A stretch of 64,000 bases of DNA. Origin: Amorphochlora amoebiformis. Lineage: Eukaryota > Cercozoa > Chlorarachniophyceae. Numbering within the stretch: position 1 is the first letter of the stretch; each line of letters begins with the position of its first letter. Position numbers and translations under genes: made by a program. Shown one piece after another: positions 11,610 through 63,583 of the stretch. The DNA lies in the NCBI GenBank assembly GCA_054601695.1, contig BAAHQB010000101.1, positions 558,001 through 622,000 on the forward strand, read 5' to 3'. Below the pieces are notes generated by a model. It was not told the DNA's origin. It saw nothing but the letters and a program-made list of their open reading frames with translations, and ran no database searches.

Positions 11610-11740
11610 ACCCTTCAGATTTTCTATATCTCAGATATCTGTACTTTGAATATGCGGATATGTTAAAATTAACATATCCGCATATCCGAGATGTGAATGT
11701 GAACATACGCGCATGCCTCATCGCAGAAGACTGTGGAAAC
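11610..11740 (+). CDS. candidate internal exon, product unknown
   Basis: After CCTTGACAG at 11601-11609 a 131-nt frame (two carried bases plus 43 codons) ends at GGAAAC|GTGAGT, a strong donor. It begins PSDFLYLRYLYFEYADMLKL and continues through NIRACLIAEDCGN. A 36-bp palindrome (11650-11685) lies inside it. No partner exon has been found; no family is recognised. Confidence 0.4.
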
Positions 11741-11875
11741 GTGAGTGGAGACACTGGAGAGTTCTATAAAGTGTTTCAAATTTATTTTTAGATTTTTAAT
11801 GCGAAATTAAATATACTGAAAAAAATTGTTACATTTATTAAGCATTTTTATACAGATTATCATCATATATATAAT

Positions 11876-12236
<361 letters not shown>

Positions 12237-12238
12237 AC

Positions 12239-12416
12239 TAACCCTAACCCTAACCCTGACCCTATCTAAAACTCAACCCAACCACGAATCCGAAGTCTAA
12301 CCCTAACCCTCTAATCGTACTATGATCTTAACTAGCTTAATACAACCCTAACCCTAACCCTACCCTAACCCTAACCCTACCCTAACCCTAACCCTAACCC
12401 TAATATTAATCCTAAC
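12239..12416. repeat. interstitial telomere-type (CCCTAA)n array, degenerate
   Basis: CCCTAA blocks at 12240-12265, 12297-12312 and 12343-12405 with variant units (CCCTGA, CCCTA) and short unique spacers. Confidence 0.9.
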
Positions 12417-13540
<1,124 letters not shown>

Positions 13541-13760
13541 CTAGATAATCTATCACAACCTTCATCAATGAGTTACATACCAGTTGTAAATTATAATCTA
13601 GATATAATGTCTAGGAAATGGCCGAAATCTTTAATAAGTTAGTTGTGGCCGATTTTGTCGCTCAGGTCCGAGTTTATGCAGGATAGCCCGCTCCTAGTCC
13701 CTTTGTACTGTGGAATATTCATTCCGTTGTTTGGGTGTATCGCTGAGGCTGAACAGTATA

Positions 13761-13808
<48 letters not shown>

Positions 13809-14013
13809 TTATTTAGAGAGTATTTCATGAATGAGACATATATAAGCGATTCTGATATATATTACATAACATATATATATATATTATATATATTATAAAA
13901 CAGACCTTGTAATATTTAGATAATCTATCACAACCTTGATCAATGAGTTACATACCAGTTGTAAATTATAATCTAGATATAATGTCTAGGAAATGGCCGA
14001 AATCTTTAATAAG

Positions 14014-23539
<9,526 letters not shown>

Positions 23540-23559
23540 CACCGGTAGGCCAGCGCCAT

Positions 23560-23916
23560 CTACAACACGGCGAGGGTGAGACAAGGCTTCCCCTAACCTA
23601 GCCCTCTCCCATTTAGCGGTTTGCTGTTATGGGTTGTGTGTGTTGTGGTGTTATGGTGTTATTGTGATGGATTTGAGTTCAGGTAAGTTGATGAAGAGAT
23701 AGGAGTTTGCTTAACGGTTGTGTCAATGCTTCAGGGCTGAGTTTCGGGTGAGAGTTAGAGTGTAACCATGTTTCACGCTTTGGGTACAAGTAGAGACGGG
23801 ATTAGATTATCGTGGGATATGATTTTATTTTCATATTTAGGATATGCTATTAGGTAATTATATCGCGCAAAGTGTGTATACATACATTTAGATACTTAAA
23901 TATGCATATACATATT

Positions 23917-23956
<40 letters not shown>

Positions 23957-24052
23957 CCTGATTGGTCCATTGCCATCGCTATTCCGCTTGTGGATCTATT
24001 CAGAGAAATCTCCAAACCTTCGGAATCACTAACGTATTTGGATTTCATAAAG

Positions 24053-24097
<45 letters not shown>

Positions 24098-24152
24098 CTG
24101 CGGGGGGATATTTCGGCATGTATGCGATATAAAAACTATAAGTGATGCATAT

Positions 24153-24228
<76 letters not shown>

Positions 24229-25096
24229 AGTAAACTTTCATGCTTGCCTCTCAGGCATGCAAAAGCATGTCTTGACGTACGTGTGTACATTCGGCCTGGA
24301 ACTTAGAAAACAAGTTGTAACCTTTGTGCGTCAAGAAGCTGGGGAGATTGGACAGCTACAACGCCACTCGTCCGAACCGCATCGGACCCAAAAGCCGCAA
24401 GGATCACACCTTTGTTCAAAATGACGTCAAATTTTTCCCGCCATTTTTCGACAATTATTCTTAATATTTCGGATTTCGGGGCGGGAGGCTCCTGTAGGAA
24501 AGATCAGGAACGAGGGTATAAAAGCGAAGGGAGAAATTACAGATTGCAATCATCTGTGCACGCGTTGGTGTCCGTGCCGTCCAGGTTAAGACGACGAGGA
24601 ACGCCCTGGATACATTTGGGTAATTTCAATATCTGACATAGCTGCGAATACCAACGCCTTGTCCAACGGCAGTTACGGCACTCCGGGTAAACTGCTTTTG
24701 CCGAGCAACAATGTTACCCCTCTGCCACGTATATCCCAGCCCTTGTTGTAGCCCATCATCAGATCATACACTTAGGAAATGTCTTCACTTCCTCTCACTC
24801 AAAAACCCACCTGAAAAATAAGAGAATTTGAGACTTTTTGGCATTAATACGACAGTACCCTCAAGACTTGGTTTCAATTACTGTTCTCGAACTTGTACTA
24901 GTGCATTATTTACTCAGTACATGGTGAGGCACCTACTAGACTTAGACAAGTTGATATTGACAGTCTGGAATAGCGATCATTCAGATCATGCATATCATTG
25001 GATGAGACCATGATTATTACCATCACTATCATCTAGTCATATTGCTAGACTAGTACTATGATGATACATATAGATCACTATAACTTGACTATATCT

Positions 25097-25129
<33 letters not shown>

Positions 25130-25133
25130 CTAG

Positions 25134-25202
<69 letters not shown>

Positions 25203-25971
25203 ATTATGTATGTATATCTAGATATACATATATATATATATATACATATACATATACATATACATATATGTGATTACATACATATATATATATATATTAT
25301 AATACACATATATATATATACATGTGTGTGTCACAGTGTGTGTGTGTATATAACTAGATAAATATTATCACAGTACTGTTATACTATCTAGACTATATAT
25401 CATATATTCTAGACTATGAGCTACATCATACGGTAATAATTCTCTACTATTGTGATACTGTGATGAGCTTTTTTTGTATAATATTTGTAAAAAATGGTCA
25501 TGTATCACATCTAGTATTAACTTGATACTGTATTATTAGTAGTCTAGATACTATCTCTAGATCTCTCTTAGAGAAGGTAGATCTAGAGATATCATATGTT
25601 ATATTACTCTAGTTTACTAGGTACCACAGTATATCTAGATATCACAGTGACTCCTAGACTCATGCTAGACTATGATCTAGATGATGTATCATAATCACGA
25701 TCCAGATTCCGTGTGAAGGCAAGCTAGCAAATAAGCGGAGAGAGAGAAGCGAATGTTCCAATTAGAGTCTCGATATTTTTAATTTTTGGACTTGCGCGGC
25801 TCACTAACTAGCCGCGAAGATCGTGGAACTGGTGAAGAACCTAAAAGCTCTAGCTAGAAGCTGTCTAGACTGTTTGTGAACAAAGATATCTGTCACATGA
25901 TCTGTAGCTGTAGTCTCGTTAGTATTAGGAATGGCGAGTACCCCTGTACATGTACTGAAACGCCTTTCAGA
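23560..25971. other. intergenic: no supported gene; CTAG-rich and TA parts
   Basis: 23560-23880 is GC-balanced with no firm exon. 23920-24230 holds TA tracts. 24300-24700 is mixed sequence with two short open plus frames and a TATA-like box (separate entry). 25010-25720 is AT-rich and dense in CTAG/TCTAGA. Confidence 0.6.
24517..24524 (+). promoter_or_regulatory. TATA-box-like TATAAAAG
   Basis: A consensus TATAAAAG in a GC-balanced context (CGAGGGTATAAAAGCGAAGG). Downstream short frames from 24412 and 24709 are weak, so the gene it would serve is unknown. Confidence 0.35.
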
Positions 25972-28226
<2,255 letters not shown>

Positions 28227-28527
28227 CGCGCTATGACACTATTGGCGCACAGTCGCCGCAGAATTTGACAAACTAATAACACAGAAATCCCTGGGATTTG
28301 GAGAAAATCCCGGGGGTTCATCTTTTGTTTGTCACAGATATGAGGATATCCTTAATTAGATATCTGTAAGAAATCTCATTTTTTCGGGATTTGGAAGAAC
28401 TGTCAAGAACAGTTTAGATCAATGGTTGGATCATAACTTGGATGTCCAAAATAACTTACATATCGGAAAGTTGTCTGAGCTGCCCAAAGCTCGTTCCAGC
28501 CATTACGACCCACAAACCCTTCCATCC
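28227..28527. promoter_or_regulatory. divergent intergenic region (kinase / membrane protein)
   Basis: About 300 bp between divergent starts. It contains ATCCC(T/G)GGGATTT-like inverted sequence near 28290-28310. The plus frame of the next gene is already open from about 28355, so an earlier 5' exon border is possible. Confidence 0.35.
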
Positions 28528-29166
28528 ATGGCCAAATACAGGGAGAAGGCGACCTTCATGTCATCCTTATTGGCGCGCACAAAAAGAAGAAAACTTCGAC
28601 ATAGAAACTTAGGTAGATTCGATGAGAACAGTGATGTCCATGGTGCAGCACAATTTACTACTGTCAACAATTCTAGGGGGTTGATCAAACAAAACGTCCC
28701 GCAGCACATCGAGCGAACTGCGTCCTCAATCGGCGTGCCGCTGAGCCAAAGGGCAAATTCCCTTTCGTTGTCGTGTGAATTCAGGGACTCAAGGTCACCC
28801 GGAGTCATGGGGAACGGGCCACGTACGCCCTCATTGCCAGGCTTAAGAGCCTTAGCTTTCGTTGTTGAATTATTGGTATTGGCCACTCTCGTCGCCGGAG
28901 TCGGGGCTTCGGGATCCAGCGATGGTCTTAATTACACTGCTCAAGGTTACAATCCTTCCAATCAGGTACCATCGGATAGGTTTTTTGCGCCTTTTTTCGC
29001 CGGGCCTAGGGTTGAGTTTGAGGTAGGTGACAGGGCTTGGGTTTTCCGGGTGAGATTTTGGGTTCCGGAAGGAGGAGGGATAGGTTGGTGCTCGTCGAGC
29101 TCTCCTTTTCTCTTGCCTCTCAAAACCGCTCATAATATTTTCTGTTTGTATTCATAAGTGCGTCCC

Positions 29167-29207
<41 letters not shown>

Positions 29208-29240
29208 GATATAATGATATCCTCTCTCTCTCTCTCTAAC

Positions 29241-29327
<87 letters not shown>

Positions 29328-30334
29328 GTACAAAAACACATGTACATATATTTCCACATGTGAGGCAAGGTGCTAAAATATATTGTATTTGCGTTGATTT
29401 GACCTACCTGTATGTTCTGTGCGCTACACATGTGAGGCAAGGTGTTAAAATATTATGTTTGTGCGTTGATGACACCTATCTGCGATGTTCTGTGCGTTAC
29501 AAATGTGATCTACAGTGTTAAGATATGCCTGTAACCTCCTGTACCAGCGATACGTAGTTTGACAAATAGGGACCGCACTACCACAGGAAGTCATGAAGTT
29601 ATAATCGGGCGGCGGTATGATATGATTCTAATGAAGTACATTATTAGGTGAAATCCCTGCATCAAATACCCCGGCCATACACCTCCAAATTCCGCCTGTT
29701 CGACCATCGGTATTTTCGAACATAACGATTCAGCACATTCTACACATTGCTCTACTAGATAACATACACACATATTGATATGTTGTATACTAGATACAGA
29801 TATATACATACAGCATATTGATATATCCAGGTACTGGGAAGGTATAACAACGATAGGCATGGGCGGGGTGATTATAGGCATGGGTATGCTTATCGCCATC
29901 CCTCTCTACCTCAGAAAGGGACCTCATACGGTACCTAAATACCCCCACTCTTGTACGTAGTCACGTGATTTCCTCAAGAGCTCAGATCGAGAGAGAAGCT
30001 AGGTGGAGCTAGCTCTCACGCTCTAGCTCTCGATCTCGCTCTCGATCTAGCTCTCGCTCTTGCTCTTGCTCTCGCTCTCGCTCTCGCTCTCTCGATCTCT
30101 CGCTTTTTGCTCTGCTCTATGGCTCTCTGAGTCTCGAATTTTTCTGTTTCCTCTCTGACACATGATTGATGTTGACAGGGATGCAGCTGGAGCGGTGTGA
30201 ACCTTCGGGAAATCCCTCTTGTTTTGTTCGTTGCGAGTCTTGCTATCGGCGTCGCGGGGGTGGTCTTGTTGCAACGGGTCGGAGTTTTCTCGATTTTGAT
30301 GAGAGTTAAAAAAAAAATTGTGCGAGATAGATAG
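28528..30334 (+). CDS. predicted membrane protein with three C-terminal helices, four exons, 251 aa
   Basis: Exons 28528-28965 (ATG; AATCAG|GTACCA), 29648-29709 (TTATTAG; CATCG|GTATTT), 29831-29930 (ATATATCCAG; ATACG|GTACCT) and 30179-30334 (TGTTGACAG; stop TAG). Phases 0, 2, 0 agree at all joins. The N-terminal ~95 residues are basic and polar ([12 protein letters not shown]). Helix 1 follows ([19 protein letters not shown]), then a glycine-rich loop with an N-x-T site ([13 protein letters not shown]), helix 2 ([17 protein letters not shown]), helix 3 ([20 protein letters not shown]) and a basic tail ([11 protein letters not shown]). The family is not recognised. The start could instead be ATG 28807. 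A minus frame (28503-28808) overlaps exon 1 and is rejected. Confidence 0.55.
30003..30105. repeat. (CTCTCG)n hexanucleotide tract
   Basis: CTCTCG/CTCTTG units in the last intron of the membrane-protein gene. Confidence 0.9.
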
Positions 30335-30359
30335 ATAGACTCACAAATATGGGAATCGA

Positions 30360-30410
30360 ATATATATATATATATATATATATAGATGCATATGTATATG
30401 TATAAATATA

Positions 30411-30479
<69 letters not shown>

Positions 30480-30596
30480 GTACATATATATGTATATGTG
30501 CGTATATGTGTGTGCATGTGTGTATATATGTGTGTATATATATGTATATATATGTGTATATGTGTATATATGTATATATGTACATGTGTGTGTGTA

Positions 30597-30653
<57 letters not shown>

Positions 30654-30700
30654 GTACATATGTTGATGTATGTGTGGTGTGTGTGTATTTATGTATATTT
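30360..30700. repeat. TA and TG/TA tracts
   Basis: (TA)n with a TGTGTATATG-rich block at 30495-30600. Confidence 0.9.
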
Positions 30701-32076
<1,376 letters not shown>

Positions 32077-32100
32077 TGTACACATATTTCACATATGTAT

Positions 32101-32140
<40 letters not shown>

Positions 32141-32244
32141 CGTATATATATATATATATATATATATATTTCTGTATTTATGACATGTACATAGAGTATT
32201 CGAAAGTACGCAACGGTGGCCAAAGCACACGCGGCAGAGTTTCT

Positions 32245-32530
32245 GTACCATATTGGTAGCTGCATTTATACACTAATTATGCATAAAACATACATACTGT
32301 ACCACATTGCTAGCTGCATTTATGCACTAATTATGCATAAAACATACATACTGTACCACATTGCTAGCTGCATTTATACACTAATTATGCATAAAACATA
32401 CATACTGTACCATATTACTAAGTGCATTTATACACTAATTATGCATAAAACATACATACATTACCATATTGGTAAGTGCATTTATGCACTATATGCACGC
32501 ATGAAACGTACGTTTAGAATTTCTGTGTCA
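32245..32530. repeat. 58-bp minisatellite, five copies
   Basis: Units (G/A)TGCATTTAT(A/G)CACTAATT then ATGCATAAAACATACATACTGTACCA...; (TA)n follows to 32700. Confidence 0.92.
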
Positions 32531-32573
32531 TATTGTAACTACGTGTAGGCGTTATATGTATACGTTGTACATG

Positions 32574-32621
<48 letters not shown>

Positions 32622-32624
32622 ATG

Positions 32625-32703
<79 letters not shown>

Positions 32704-32855
32704 TACAATAAATAGTAGTGACGGCCATGCATTTCCATTTCGATCTTGTTAAAAAAACACATGCATGAAACCGAGCAACCAAACATAAATATACTATATT
32801 CACATTCACGCAAATCAAACAGCACAAACAACAACAAAACACATCCATAACACAT

Positions 32856-32969
32856 TCAGAGGATGTCCCAGGGATAATAAACTCCGGTTCGTCTGATGTT
32901 CGAGACAACATCCATTACATCACCATTCTCTTCATCGTCTTCCAAGCCATTGCAATTCTCGTTGGGTCG
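32856..32969 (-). CDS. candidate 3'-terminal exon, product unknown
   Basis: After AGAATTTAGTAG a 38-codon frame runs to TGA 32856-32858. It reads RPNENCNGLEDDEENGDVMD and ends RTGVYYPWDIL. The acidic run and aromatic end look like a genuine C-terminus. Upstream exons were not found; 33060-33230 holds only a partial frame and a duplicated GAAACTGTATTTGAAATATTCAA. Confidence 0.45.
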   Translation of the reverse strand, partial: RPNENCNGLEDDEENGDVMDVVSNIRRTGVYYPWDIL

Positions 32970-33059
32970 CTACTAAATTCTTGAAAACTCCTAAAAATGT
33001 TTTAAATTTCTCGGGAATATCGGAAATGTGTCTAAAATATCTCCCTGAAGGTTATCTGT

Positions 33060-34610
<1,551 letters not shown>

Positions 34611-34624
34611 CGTGTGGTTTTTTA

Positions 34625-50101
<15,477 letters not shown>

Positions 50102-50104
50102 GAC

Positions 50105-50420
50105 ATAGGTGACTGAGTTCATGCCTTAGAAAATATCATAAGTTAATTTATTTCTTCCATAGGTGATAGAGTCAATGCCTCAGAAAACATAAGTTAATTT
50201 ATTTCCTCTATAGGTGATAGAGTTAATGCCTTCGAAAACATAAATATGTTTAGTTCTTCCTATGGGTGGTAGAGTTAATGCCTTAGAAAACATAAATATG
50301 TTTAGTTCTTCCTATAGGTGGTAGAGTTAATGCCTTAGAAAACATAAATAAGTTTAGTTCTTCCTATGGGTGATAGAGTTAATGCCTTAGAAAACATAAA
50401 TCAACTTATTTTTTCTAAAC
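50105..50420. repeat. ~57-bp minisatellite, about six copies, 3' of the modular gene
   Basis: Units TAGGTGATAGAGTTAATGCC then TTAGAAAACATAA and TTTAGTTCTTCCTA. It begins four bases after the stop codon. Confidence 0.92.
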
Positions 50421-50434
50421 TCCCCAGCTAAATG

Positions 50435-50512
<78 letters not shown>

Positions 50513-50534
50513 CTATGATATAATATATATATAT

Positions 50535-50596
<62 letters not shown>

Positions 50597-50675
50597 CTAT
50601 ATTTACATACATAAATATGTATACGTATATATATGCATGCATAAACAGTTACACATATATACATAACAACATGTG

Positions 50676-50725
<50 letters not shown>

Positions 50726-51319
50726 GTGTGTGTGTGTGTGTGTGCACGCCGGTACGCGCGCACGCGTCTATAAATCCATTCATATGAATATATTTTATAT
50801 CGGTACCTTTATATCAACTTTTAATGATTTTTTCGTTATGGTTTTTTTTTTCTGGTAGTTTGTTTGTTGATTAACGATGAATAGCAAGAATAAGATAAGT
50901 AGATGAAACTTTCACGACTATCTAGCCAGCCAGCTAGCTGGAAAGAGATCTAGAAACCACATGTTTCGATTCTCCGACACGGTCACCGCATCAACAAGTT
51001 AATGAGGAAGAGCGGAAGATGATAGGTAGATTGAATAGACCTAGAGACCTAGAGATAGATAGATAGATGATACTAGACGACAGTAGAGACGAGCTTGGCT
51101 TGTTTAATGATTTAGTTCAAGAGTCGCAATTGCGTTCTGACGTGAGTAATTCTAACGATATTATCATCCAATTTATACAAATATTTTCTTCGGTAAGTGA
51201 CTAACTCTAGTAACTACCGAGCAGTATTCCTGACATGTGGTAGTTGGTTACATACTCTTGTCTAGTTACTACTAGTACTAGGCGATCATGAATATCTGGA
51301 ATGTATACATGTTGTATAC

Positions 51320-51405
<86 letters not shown>

Positions 51406-53207
51406 TATATCGTATATATATATATATATATATATATCTAGATATATATATATCTAGATATATATATACATATTGCAATAACAGTATATACCAGATACAC
51501 AACCTAGACAACAACTATCACATTTTTAACTTCATTCATATTTTTTGTAGATACTCCTCTTGCGAGTCATGGCTGTGTATACAATGTCTAGGATGTATAT
51601 TATGATCACACTATCTAACTATCTGGTTGTAGTGATAATATACGTACTGCAACCGGAGTGTCCGGACGCGTACGTCAGGGTATCTAGGGTATACGTACGT
51701 GTGGTTCGAAGTTCGAACTAGCTGCCAGCTGCAGTCTCAGTAACTAGAGTGCCCATGTTCATGTATTATGATTAGTGCGTACGTATCATAATATATCGAG
51801 ATTAGACTAAAATTGTATACCTTAGATACACTGCATACACGCACCTGTTAGTATTGCAGTTTTAGAGATTTACGCGAACGAGAATTAATGTAGACGCTAC
51901 GTGTACAACACTGGATATATGTATACGCGTATGTTCTTATTTACGGCATTTGTATTACGAATTGTGTACGTACGCCGTCATACGTATAAACGTACGTATA
52001 CGTTAAATAGTTGGCGGGCATCATAGTACTTGTAACCTATTGAACGAACTATATTCATGATACGTACAATAATTATATGTATCGTCACAGCACAATATCT
52101 ATAATATTAAGTTAGTATTACGAACTTGTTAATAGTATTATCAAGGTAATGTTGCAATGATATATATCAGTACTACCAGTCACTGTGACATACTATGCAC
52201 TAGATGCACAGTACGTAGAGTACGTACGTACGTACGTACGTAGCAGCTTCATGGCGGATTGACAAGTTTACATTCCGAACGTGACATGTATATATTACAT
52301 AAACGCATGAGAGTAACTCTAGCTGCTAAAGTAGCTGCCAGGCAAGGTTGAATGGATATCATTGTGACTATTGTGACGTGCTTTCTAGTTACTAGAGTTA
52401 AGTTTCGAAGTTCTCAATCACTAAAACTTGTAGAATCTGGGTTGAATGCTAATTTAATATTAGCTATTACTAAGTGTTACAGATTATCAGTGATTATTGG
52501 TAAGTAGCAAGATACATCCTCTAGATCCTAGACATCTAGTCTAGCTAGTACATGTACTACTATTAGCTAGACTGACTGACAGCTCGAGACCGTTTAGACC
52601 GTATCTAGCATAAGATCTAGAAGATACTAGATATACAGGCTACATCTACATGTACTAGATCTACTATATCTACTCTTAAGACTCTAGCTACCGTACAGAT
52701 AAATAGAAGAATGTATGGAATTTTACTAGTTTTACTGGGTTAGCTCATGATCAGGCCAAAAAGTCAGCTAACTGCAGCACCCAGACAAAGTTTAGTTTCC
52801 TCCAGAGCCCTGAAAGGAATGATGAGTGTTAGATTCTATACAGTCTTCGTTGGTGAGGTGACGGTTCGAAATGTGATGATGTTTAGATGGTTGTGAATTG
52901 CTTAGATTGTCAATTGGTTAGATTGTGAGTTCTTTAGATTGTGGATAACAGATCCTTCACATTCTTACTTAGACTTCTGTTGTGTGTCACACACACACAC
53001 ATACACACATACACATACACATATATGTGCATGTGTGTGTGTATGTGTGTGTGTTTACGTATATAATGATAATAATAATGATAATAATAATGGATATAAA
53101 ATTATTTTTTATTGATATAAAAGAACAATTAGTTTTATTACATGTAAAATATTTCTAGTGTGTGCGTGCGTGTTACGATATGCGTGAGTGTTGGTGTGTG
53201 TGAATAC

Positions 53208-53241
<34 letters not shown>

Positions 53242-53263
53242 GTATACTGGAATATCGAACGGA

Positions 53264-53304
<41 letters not shown>

Positions 53305-53457
53305 TATCACAGCACATGAAGGTCTAGGTATACACGTGTCATGCACACGTCGAACATGTGGTAACAATAATTATATCAATATAAATAAATTAGTTTATAT
53401 ATGAATATATGCATAAATACACACAGAGCTATATAAATATATGCATAAATACACACG

Positions 53458-53494
<37 letters not shown>

Positions 53495-53525
53495 CATCTA
53501 TACATTATATATATATATATATATT

Positions 53526-53619
<94 letters not shown>

Positions 53620-53653
53620 TACACTATACATATAGTATTACAATGCAGTCGTT
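50421..53653. other. convergent intergenic region, no gene seen
   Basis: TA tracts at 50437-50720 and 51320-51450. 50880-53200 is largely unique AT-rich sequence with many CTAG and CGTACG palindromes, including (ACGT)n at 52217-52241. A ~16-bp TTAGATTGTG repeat lies at 52900-52945, (CA)n at 52985-53030 and TA at 53210-53630. No splice-bounded frame was found. Confidence 0.65.
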
Positions 53654-59901
<6,248 letters not shown>

Positions 59902-59952
59902 AATGATCGTCAGGGAAGCATCTGCGTCCAAACAATCAATCATCATCAACAA

Positions 59953-60295
<343 letters not shown>

Positions 60296-60355
60296 GCGAG
60301 AGGAAGCAGACGAATGAGTAGACATCGATATCGATGGAGTTTGAAAACGCTTATT

Positions 60356-60481
60356 ATGGCGACGCTCGGATCGCTGGAGCCCGGAGATTGCTTAATTTCG
60401 TTTCATCTAGTATTACCCGATACTGACAGGGAATACCCGGTATTACCCGTTGTAATGGGATTCCAGATTATTTTGGTGTGA
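60356..60481 (+). CDS. short ORF, 41 aa, unknown
   Basis: ATG 60356 (A at -3, G at +4) to TGA 60481: MATLGSLEPGDCLISFHLVL then PDTDREYPVLPVVMG. It could be a first exon or a stand-alone small protein. It diverges from the J-protein gene. Support is start context and composition only. Confidence 0.3.
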   Translation: MATLGSLEPGDCLISFHLVLPDTDREYPVLPVVMGFQIILV

Positions 60482-60559
60482 ATAAGGCGTGACATGAACG
60501 GCACGTTCTTGAACTGTTTGTTAAGCATTTGGAATGTTTGAACACTTTCAGTTTGTTGT

Positions 60560-60690
60560 TGTAAGCAGATTATGATAATCTAGTGGCTGGCACACACAAT
60601 CTAAGGTGTGATCGAACTGAAATGCCTCTCAATCAAATCATATACATATGATAATCTAGTGGCTGGCACACACTATAATGCATTATCTAA
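60560..60690. repeat. ~80-bp spaced duplication
   Basis: ATGATAATCTAGTGGCTGGC then ACACAC occurs at about 60571 and 60648. Confidence 0.85.
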
Positions 60691-60803
60691 ACAATGGGCG
60701 AATGGTTGAATCTCGGGTTTGGAGTTTGTTACCTTTGCTTTGCGTGAGAGGAAGCACGTATTCACCCTTGCCCAGCACACGGCACACGGCAGCCTGTCGA
60801 CAT

Positions 60804-61072
60804 GTCATGTCATGTCGTAATGTCATGTCATGTCATGTCATGTCATGTCATGTCATGTCATGTGATGCCATGGCATACCATGGCATGTCATGTCATGTGA
60901 TGTGATGTGATGTCATGTGATGTGATGTGATGTCATGTGATGTGATGTGATGTGATGTGATGTCATGTGATGCCATGTGATGTGATGTGATGTGATGTGA
61001 TGTGATGTGATGTGATGTGATGTGATGTGATGTGATGGCATGTGATGTCACGTCATGTAATGTCATGTCATG
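60804..61072. repeat. (ATGTC/ATGTG)n pentanucleotide array
   Basis: About 50 units, ATGTC at the start, mostly ATGTG after 60897, with rare ATGCC/ATGGC. Confidence 0.95.
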
Positions 61073-61081
61073 TGAATGAGA

Positions 61082-61335
61082 TCTTGCAGTTTTCATAGAG
61101 TGGTAGAGAAGGTTTGATAGAGCGTTGGAGGTCTAGCAGGTTTCATAGAGTGATAGAGCAGGTTTGAAAGAGTGTTGGAGGTCTAGCAGGTTTCATAGAG
61201 TGATAGAGCAGGTTTGAAAGAGTGTTGGAGATCTAGCAGGTTTCATAGAGTGGTGTAGATCTAGCAGGTTTGACAGGGTGTTGGAGATCTAGCAGGTTTG
61301 ATGGAGTGGTAGACATCTAGCAGATTTCATAGAGC
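61082..61335. repeat. ~54-bp minisatellite, about five copies
   Basis: Units GCAGGTTTCATAGAGTG(G/A) then TAGAGCAGGTTTGA and AGAGTGTTGGAG(G/A)TCTA. Confidence 0.92.
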
Positions 61336-61364
61336 TGTAAGGCTTTCAGGTGTTCGATTAGTAC

Positions 61365-61508
61365 ATGAGTACCGGAGGCGTAACACCATTGTCGGATGGC
61401 GAATTCTTAGAAACTGAAGCTCCGATGATCTTGGGAATCTCCCCTGATTTCGACCACTCAGCCCAGCCCCTAACAAACAATCGACATTACATTCAGTGGG
61501 GGAAATGA
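61365..61508 (+). CDS. short ORF or terminal exon, 47 aa, unknown
   Basis: ATG 61365 to TGA 61508; the frame is also joined to an acceptor-like GTTCGATTAG just upstream. It reads MSTGGVTPLSDGEFLETEAP then MILGISPDFDHSAQPL, acidic with good coding character. It ends 10 bp from the stop of the minus exon below. Confidence 0.4.
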   Translation: MSTGGVTPLSDGEFLETEAPMILGISPDFDHSAQPLTNNRHYIQWGK

Positions 61509-61518
61509 CAGACAAGGT

Positions 61519-61687
61519 TTAGTACATCTTGAGAAGAGCTTCCTTCACCCCGCCATTGTTGGTCGGATCGGGAAACAGAACGAAAACCACCGACGGTCGC
61601 GCTAAACTAAATCGCAATCCCTGAGTGTTGCATTACTCAAACTCGCCGTCATAAACACACATACATAATACATATATATTATATTAT

Positions 61688-61719
<32 letters not shown>

Positions 61720-61732
61720 GTGTATATAATAT

Positions 61733-61792
<60 letters not shown>

Positions 61793-62019
61793 CATATTCT
61801 ATAATATGCGTGTGTGTTTGATGGATAGTGTGTGGATAGTGTATGGATAGTGTGTGGTAGTGTGGGGATTGTGTTTGGATAGTGTGTGGATGTACCAGTC
61901 AAGTGTTTAGATGTAGGGGTGGAGTGCATGGATGTAGGGGTGGAGTGCATGGATGTACGAGTGTGGGTATTTGAAACCGTTTGGTACGGAAGCCGCATGG
62001 GTGGCCGCAAAACGAAACC
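61519..62019 (-). CDS. last two exons of an unknown gene
   Basis: Exon 62019-61978 (after [33 protein letters not shown]) joins in phase 1 to exon 61601-61519 (after [30 protein letters not shown] then ALLKMY, stop TAA). The plus strand is also open across both, so the strand is not certain. The intron holds TA and a GGATAGTGTGT / GTAGGGGTGGAGTGCATGGA minisatellite (61810-61960). Confidence 0.4.
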
Positions 62020-62049
62020 CTGAAATCCATATATTTGCTTGAATTTTTA

Positions 62050-62340
<291 letters not shown>

Positions 62341-62374
62341 ATAATTGGGAAATAGGGTGTTATATTTTAGCATG

Positions 62375-62760
62375 TTTCAACACTCATCTCCTTACTTCCC
62401 TCTCATTCATCTCTCGCGTTATCTTCATCTCTCTACTTCCCACTCATTAGCTTGATCTCTCTACTTCCCACTCATTAGCTTCATCTCTCTACTTCCCTCT
62501 CATTAGCTTGATCTCTCTACTTCCCTCTCATTAACTTCATTTCTCTACTTCCCTCTCATTAGCTTGATCTCTCTACTTCCCTCTCATTAGCTTGATCTCT
62601 CTACTTCCCTCTCATTAGCTTGATCTCTCTACTTCCCTCTCATTAGCTTGATCTCTCTACTTCCCTCTCATTAGCTTGATGATTAGCTTGATCTCTCTAC
62701 TTCCTTCTCATTAGCTTCATTTCATCTCTCTACTTCCCACTCTACTTCTCATTACCTTCA
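62375..62760. repeat. 27-bp CT-rich minisatellite
   Basis: Units CTCTCTACTTCCCTCTCATT then AGCTTGAT, about 13 copies. Confidence 0.94.
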
Positions 62761-62799
62761 TCTCATATTATACATATACAATGTATCTAAATACATACA

Positions 62800-63537
<738 letters not shown>

Positions 63538-63583
63538 GTGTGTGTGTGTTTATGAATGTGGATTGTTGTTTGACATTCTTAAG

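Noticed and set aside
24412-24636. Plus frame of 74 residues around the TATA-like box
   Set aside because: The TATA-like box lies inside the frame, there is no second exon in phase, and another frame is equally open.
28503-28808. Minus frame of 101 codons starting [18 protein letters not shown]
   Set aside because: It overlaps the plus exon 28528-28965, whose long frame joins three further exons in phase. Both cannot easily be coding; the plus set is better supported.
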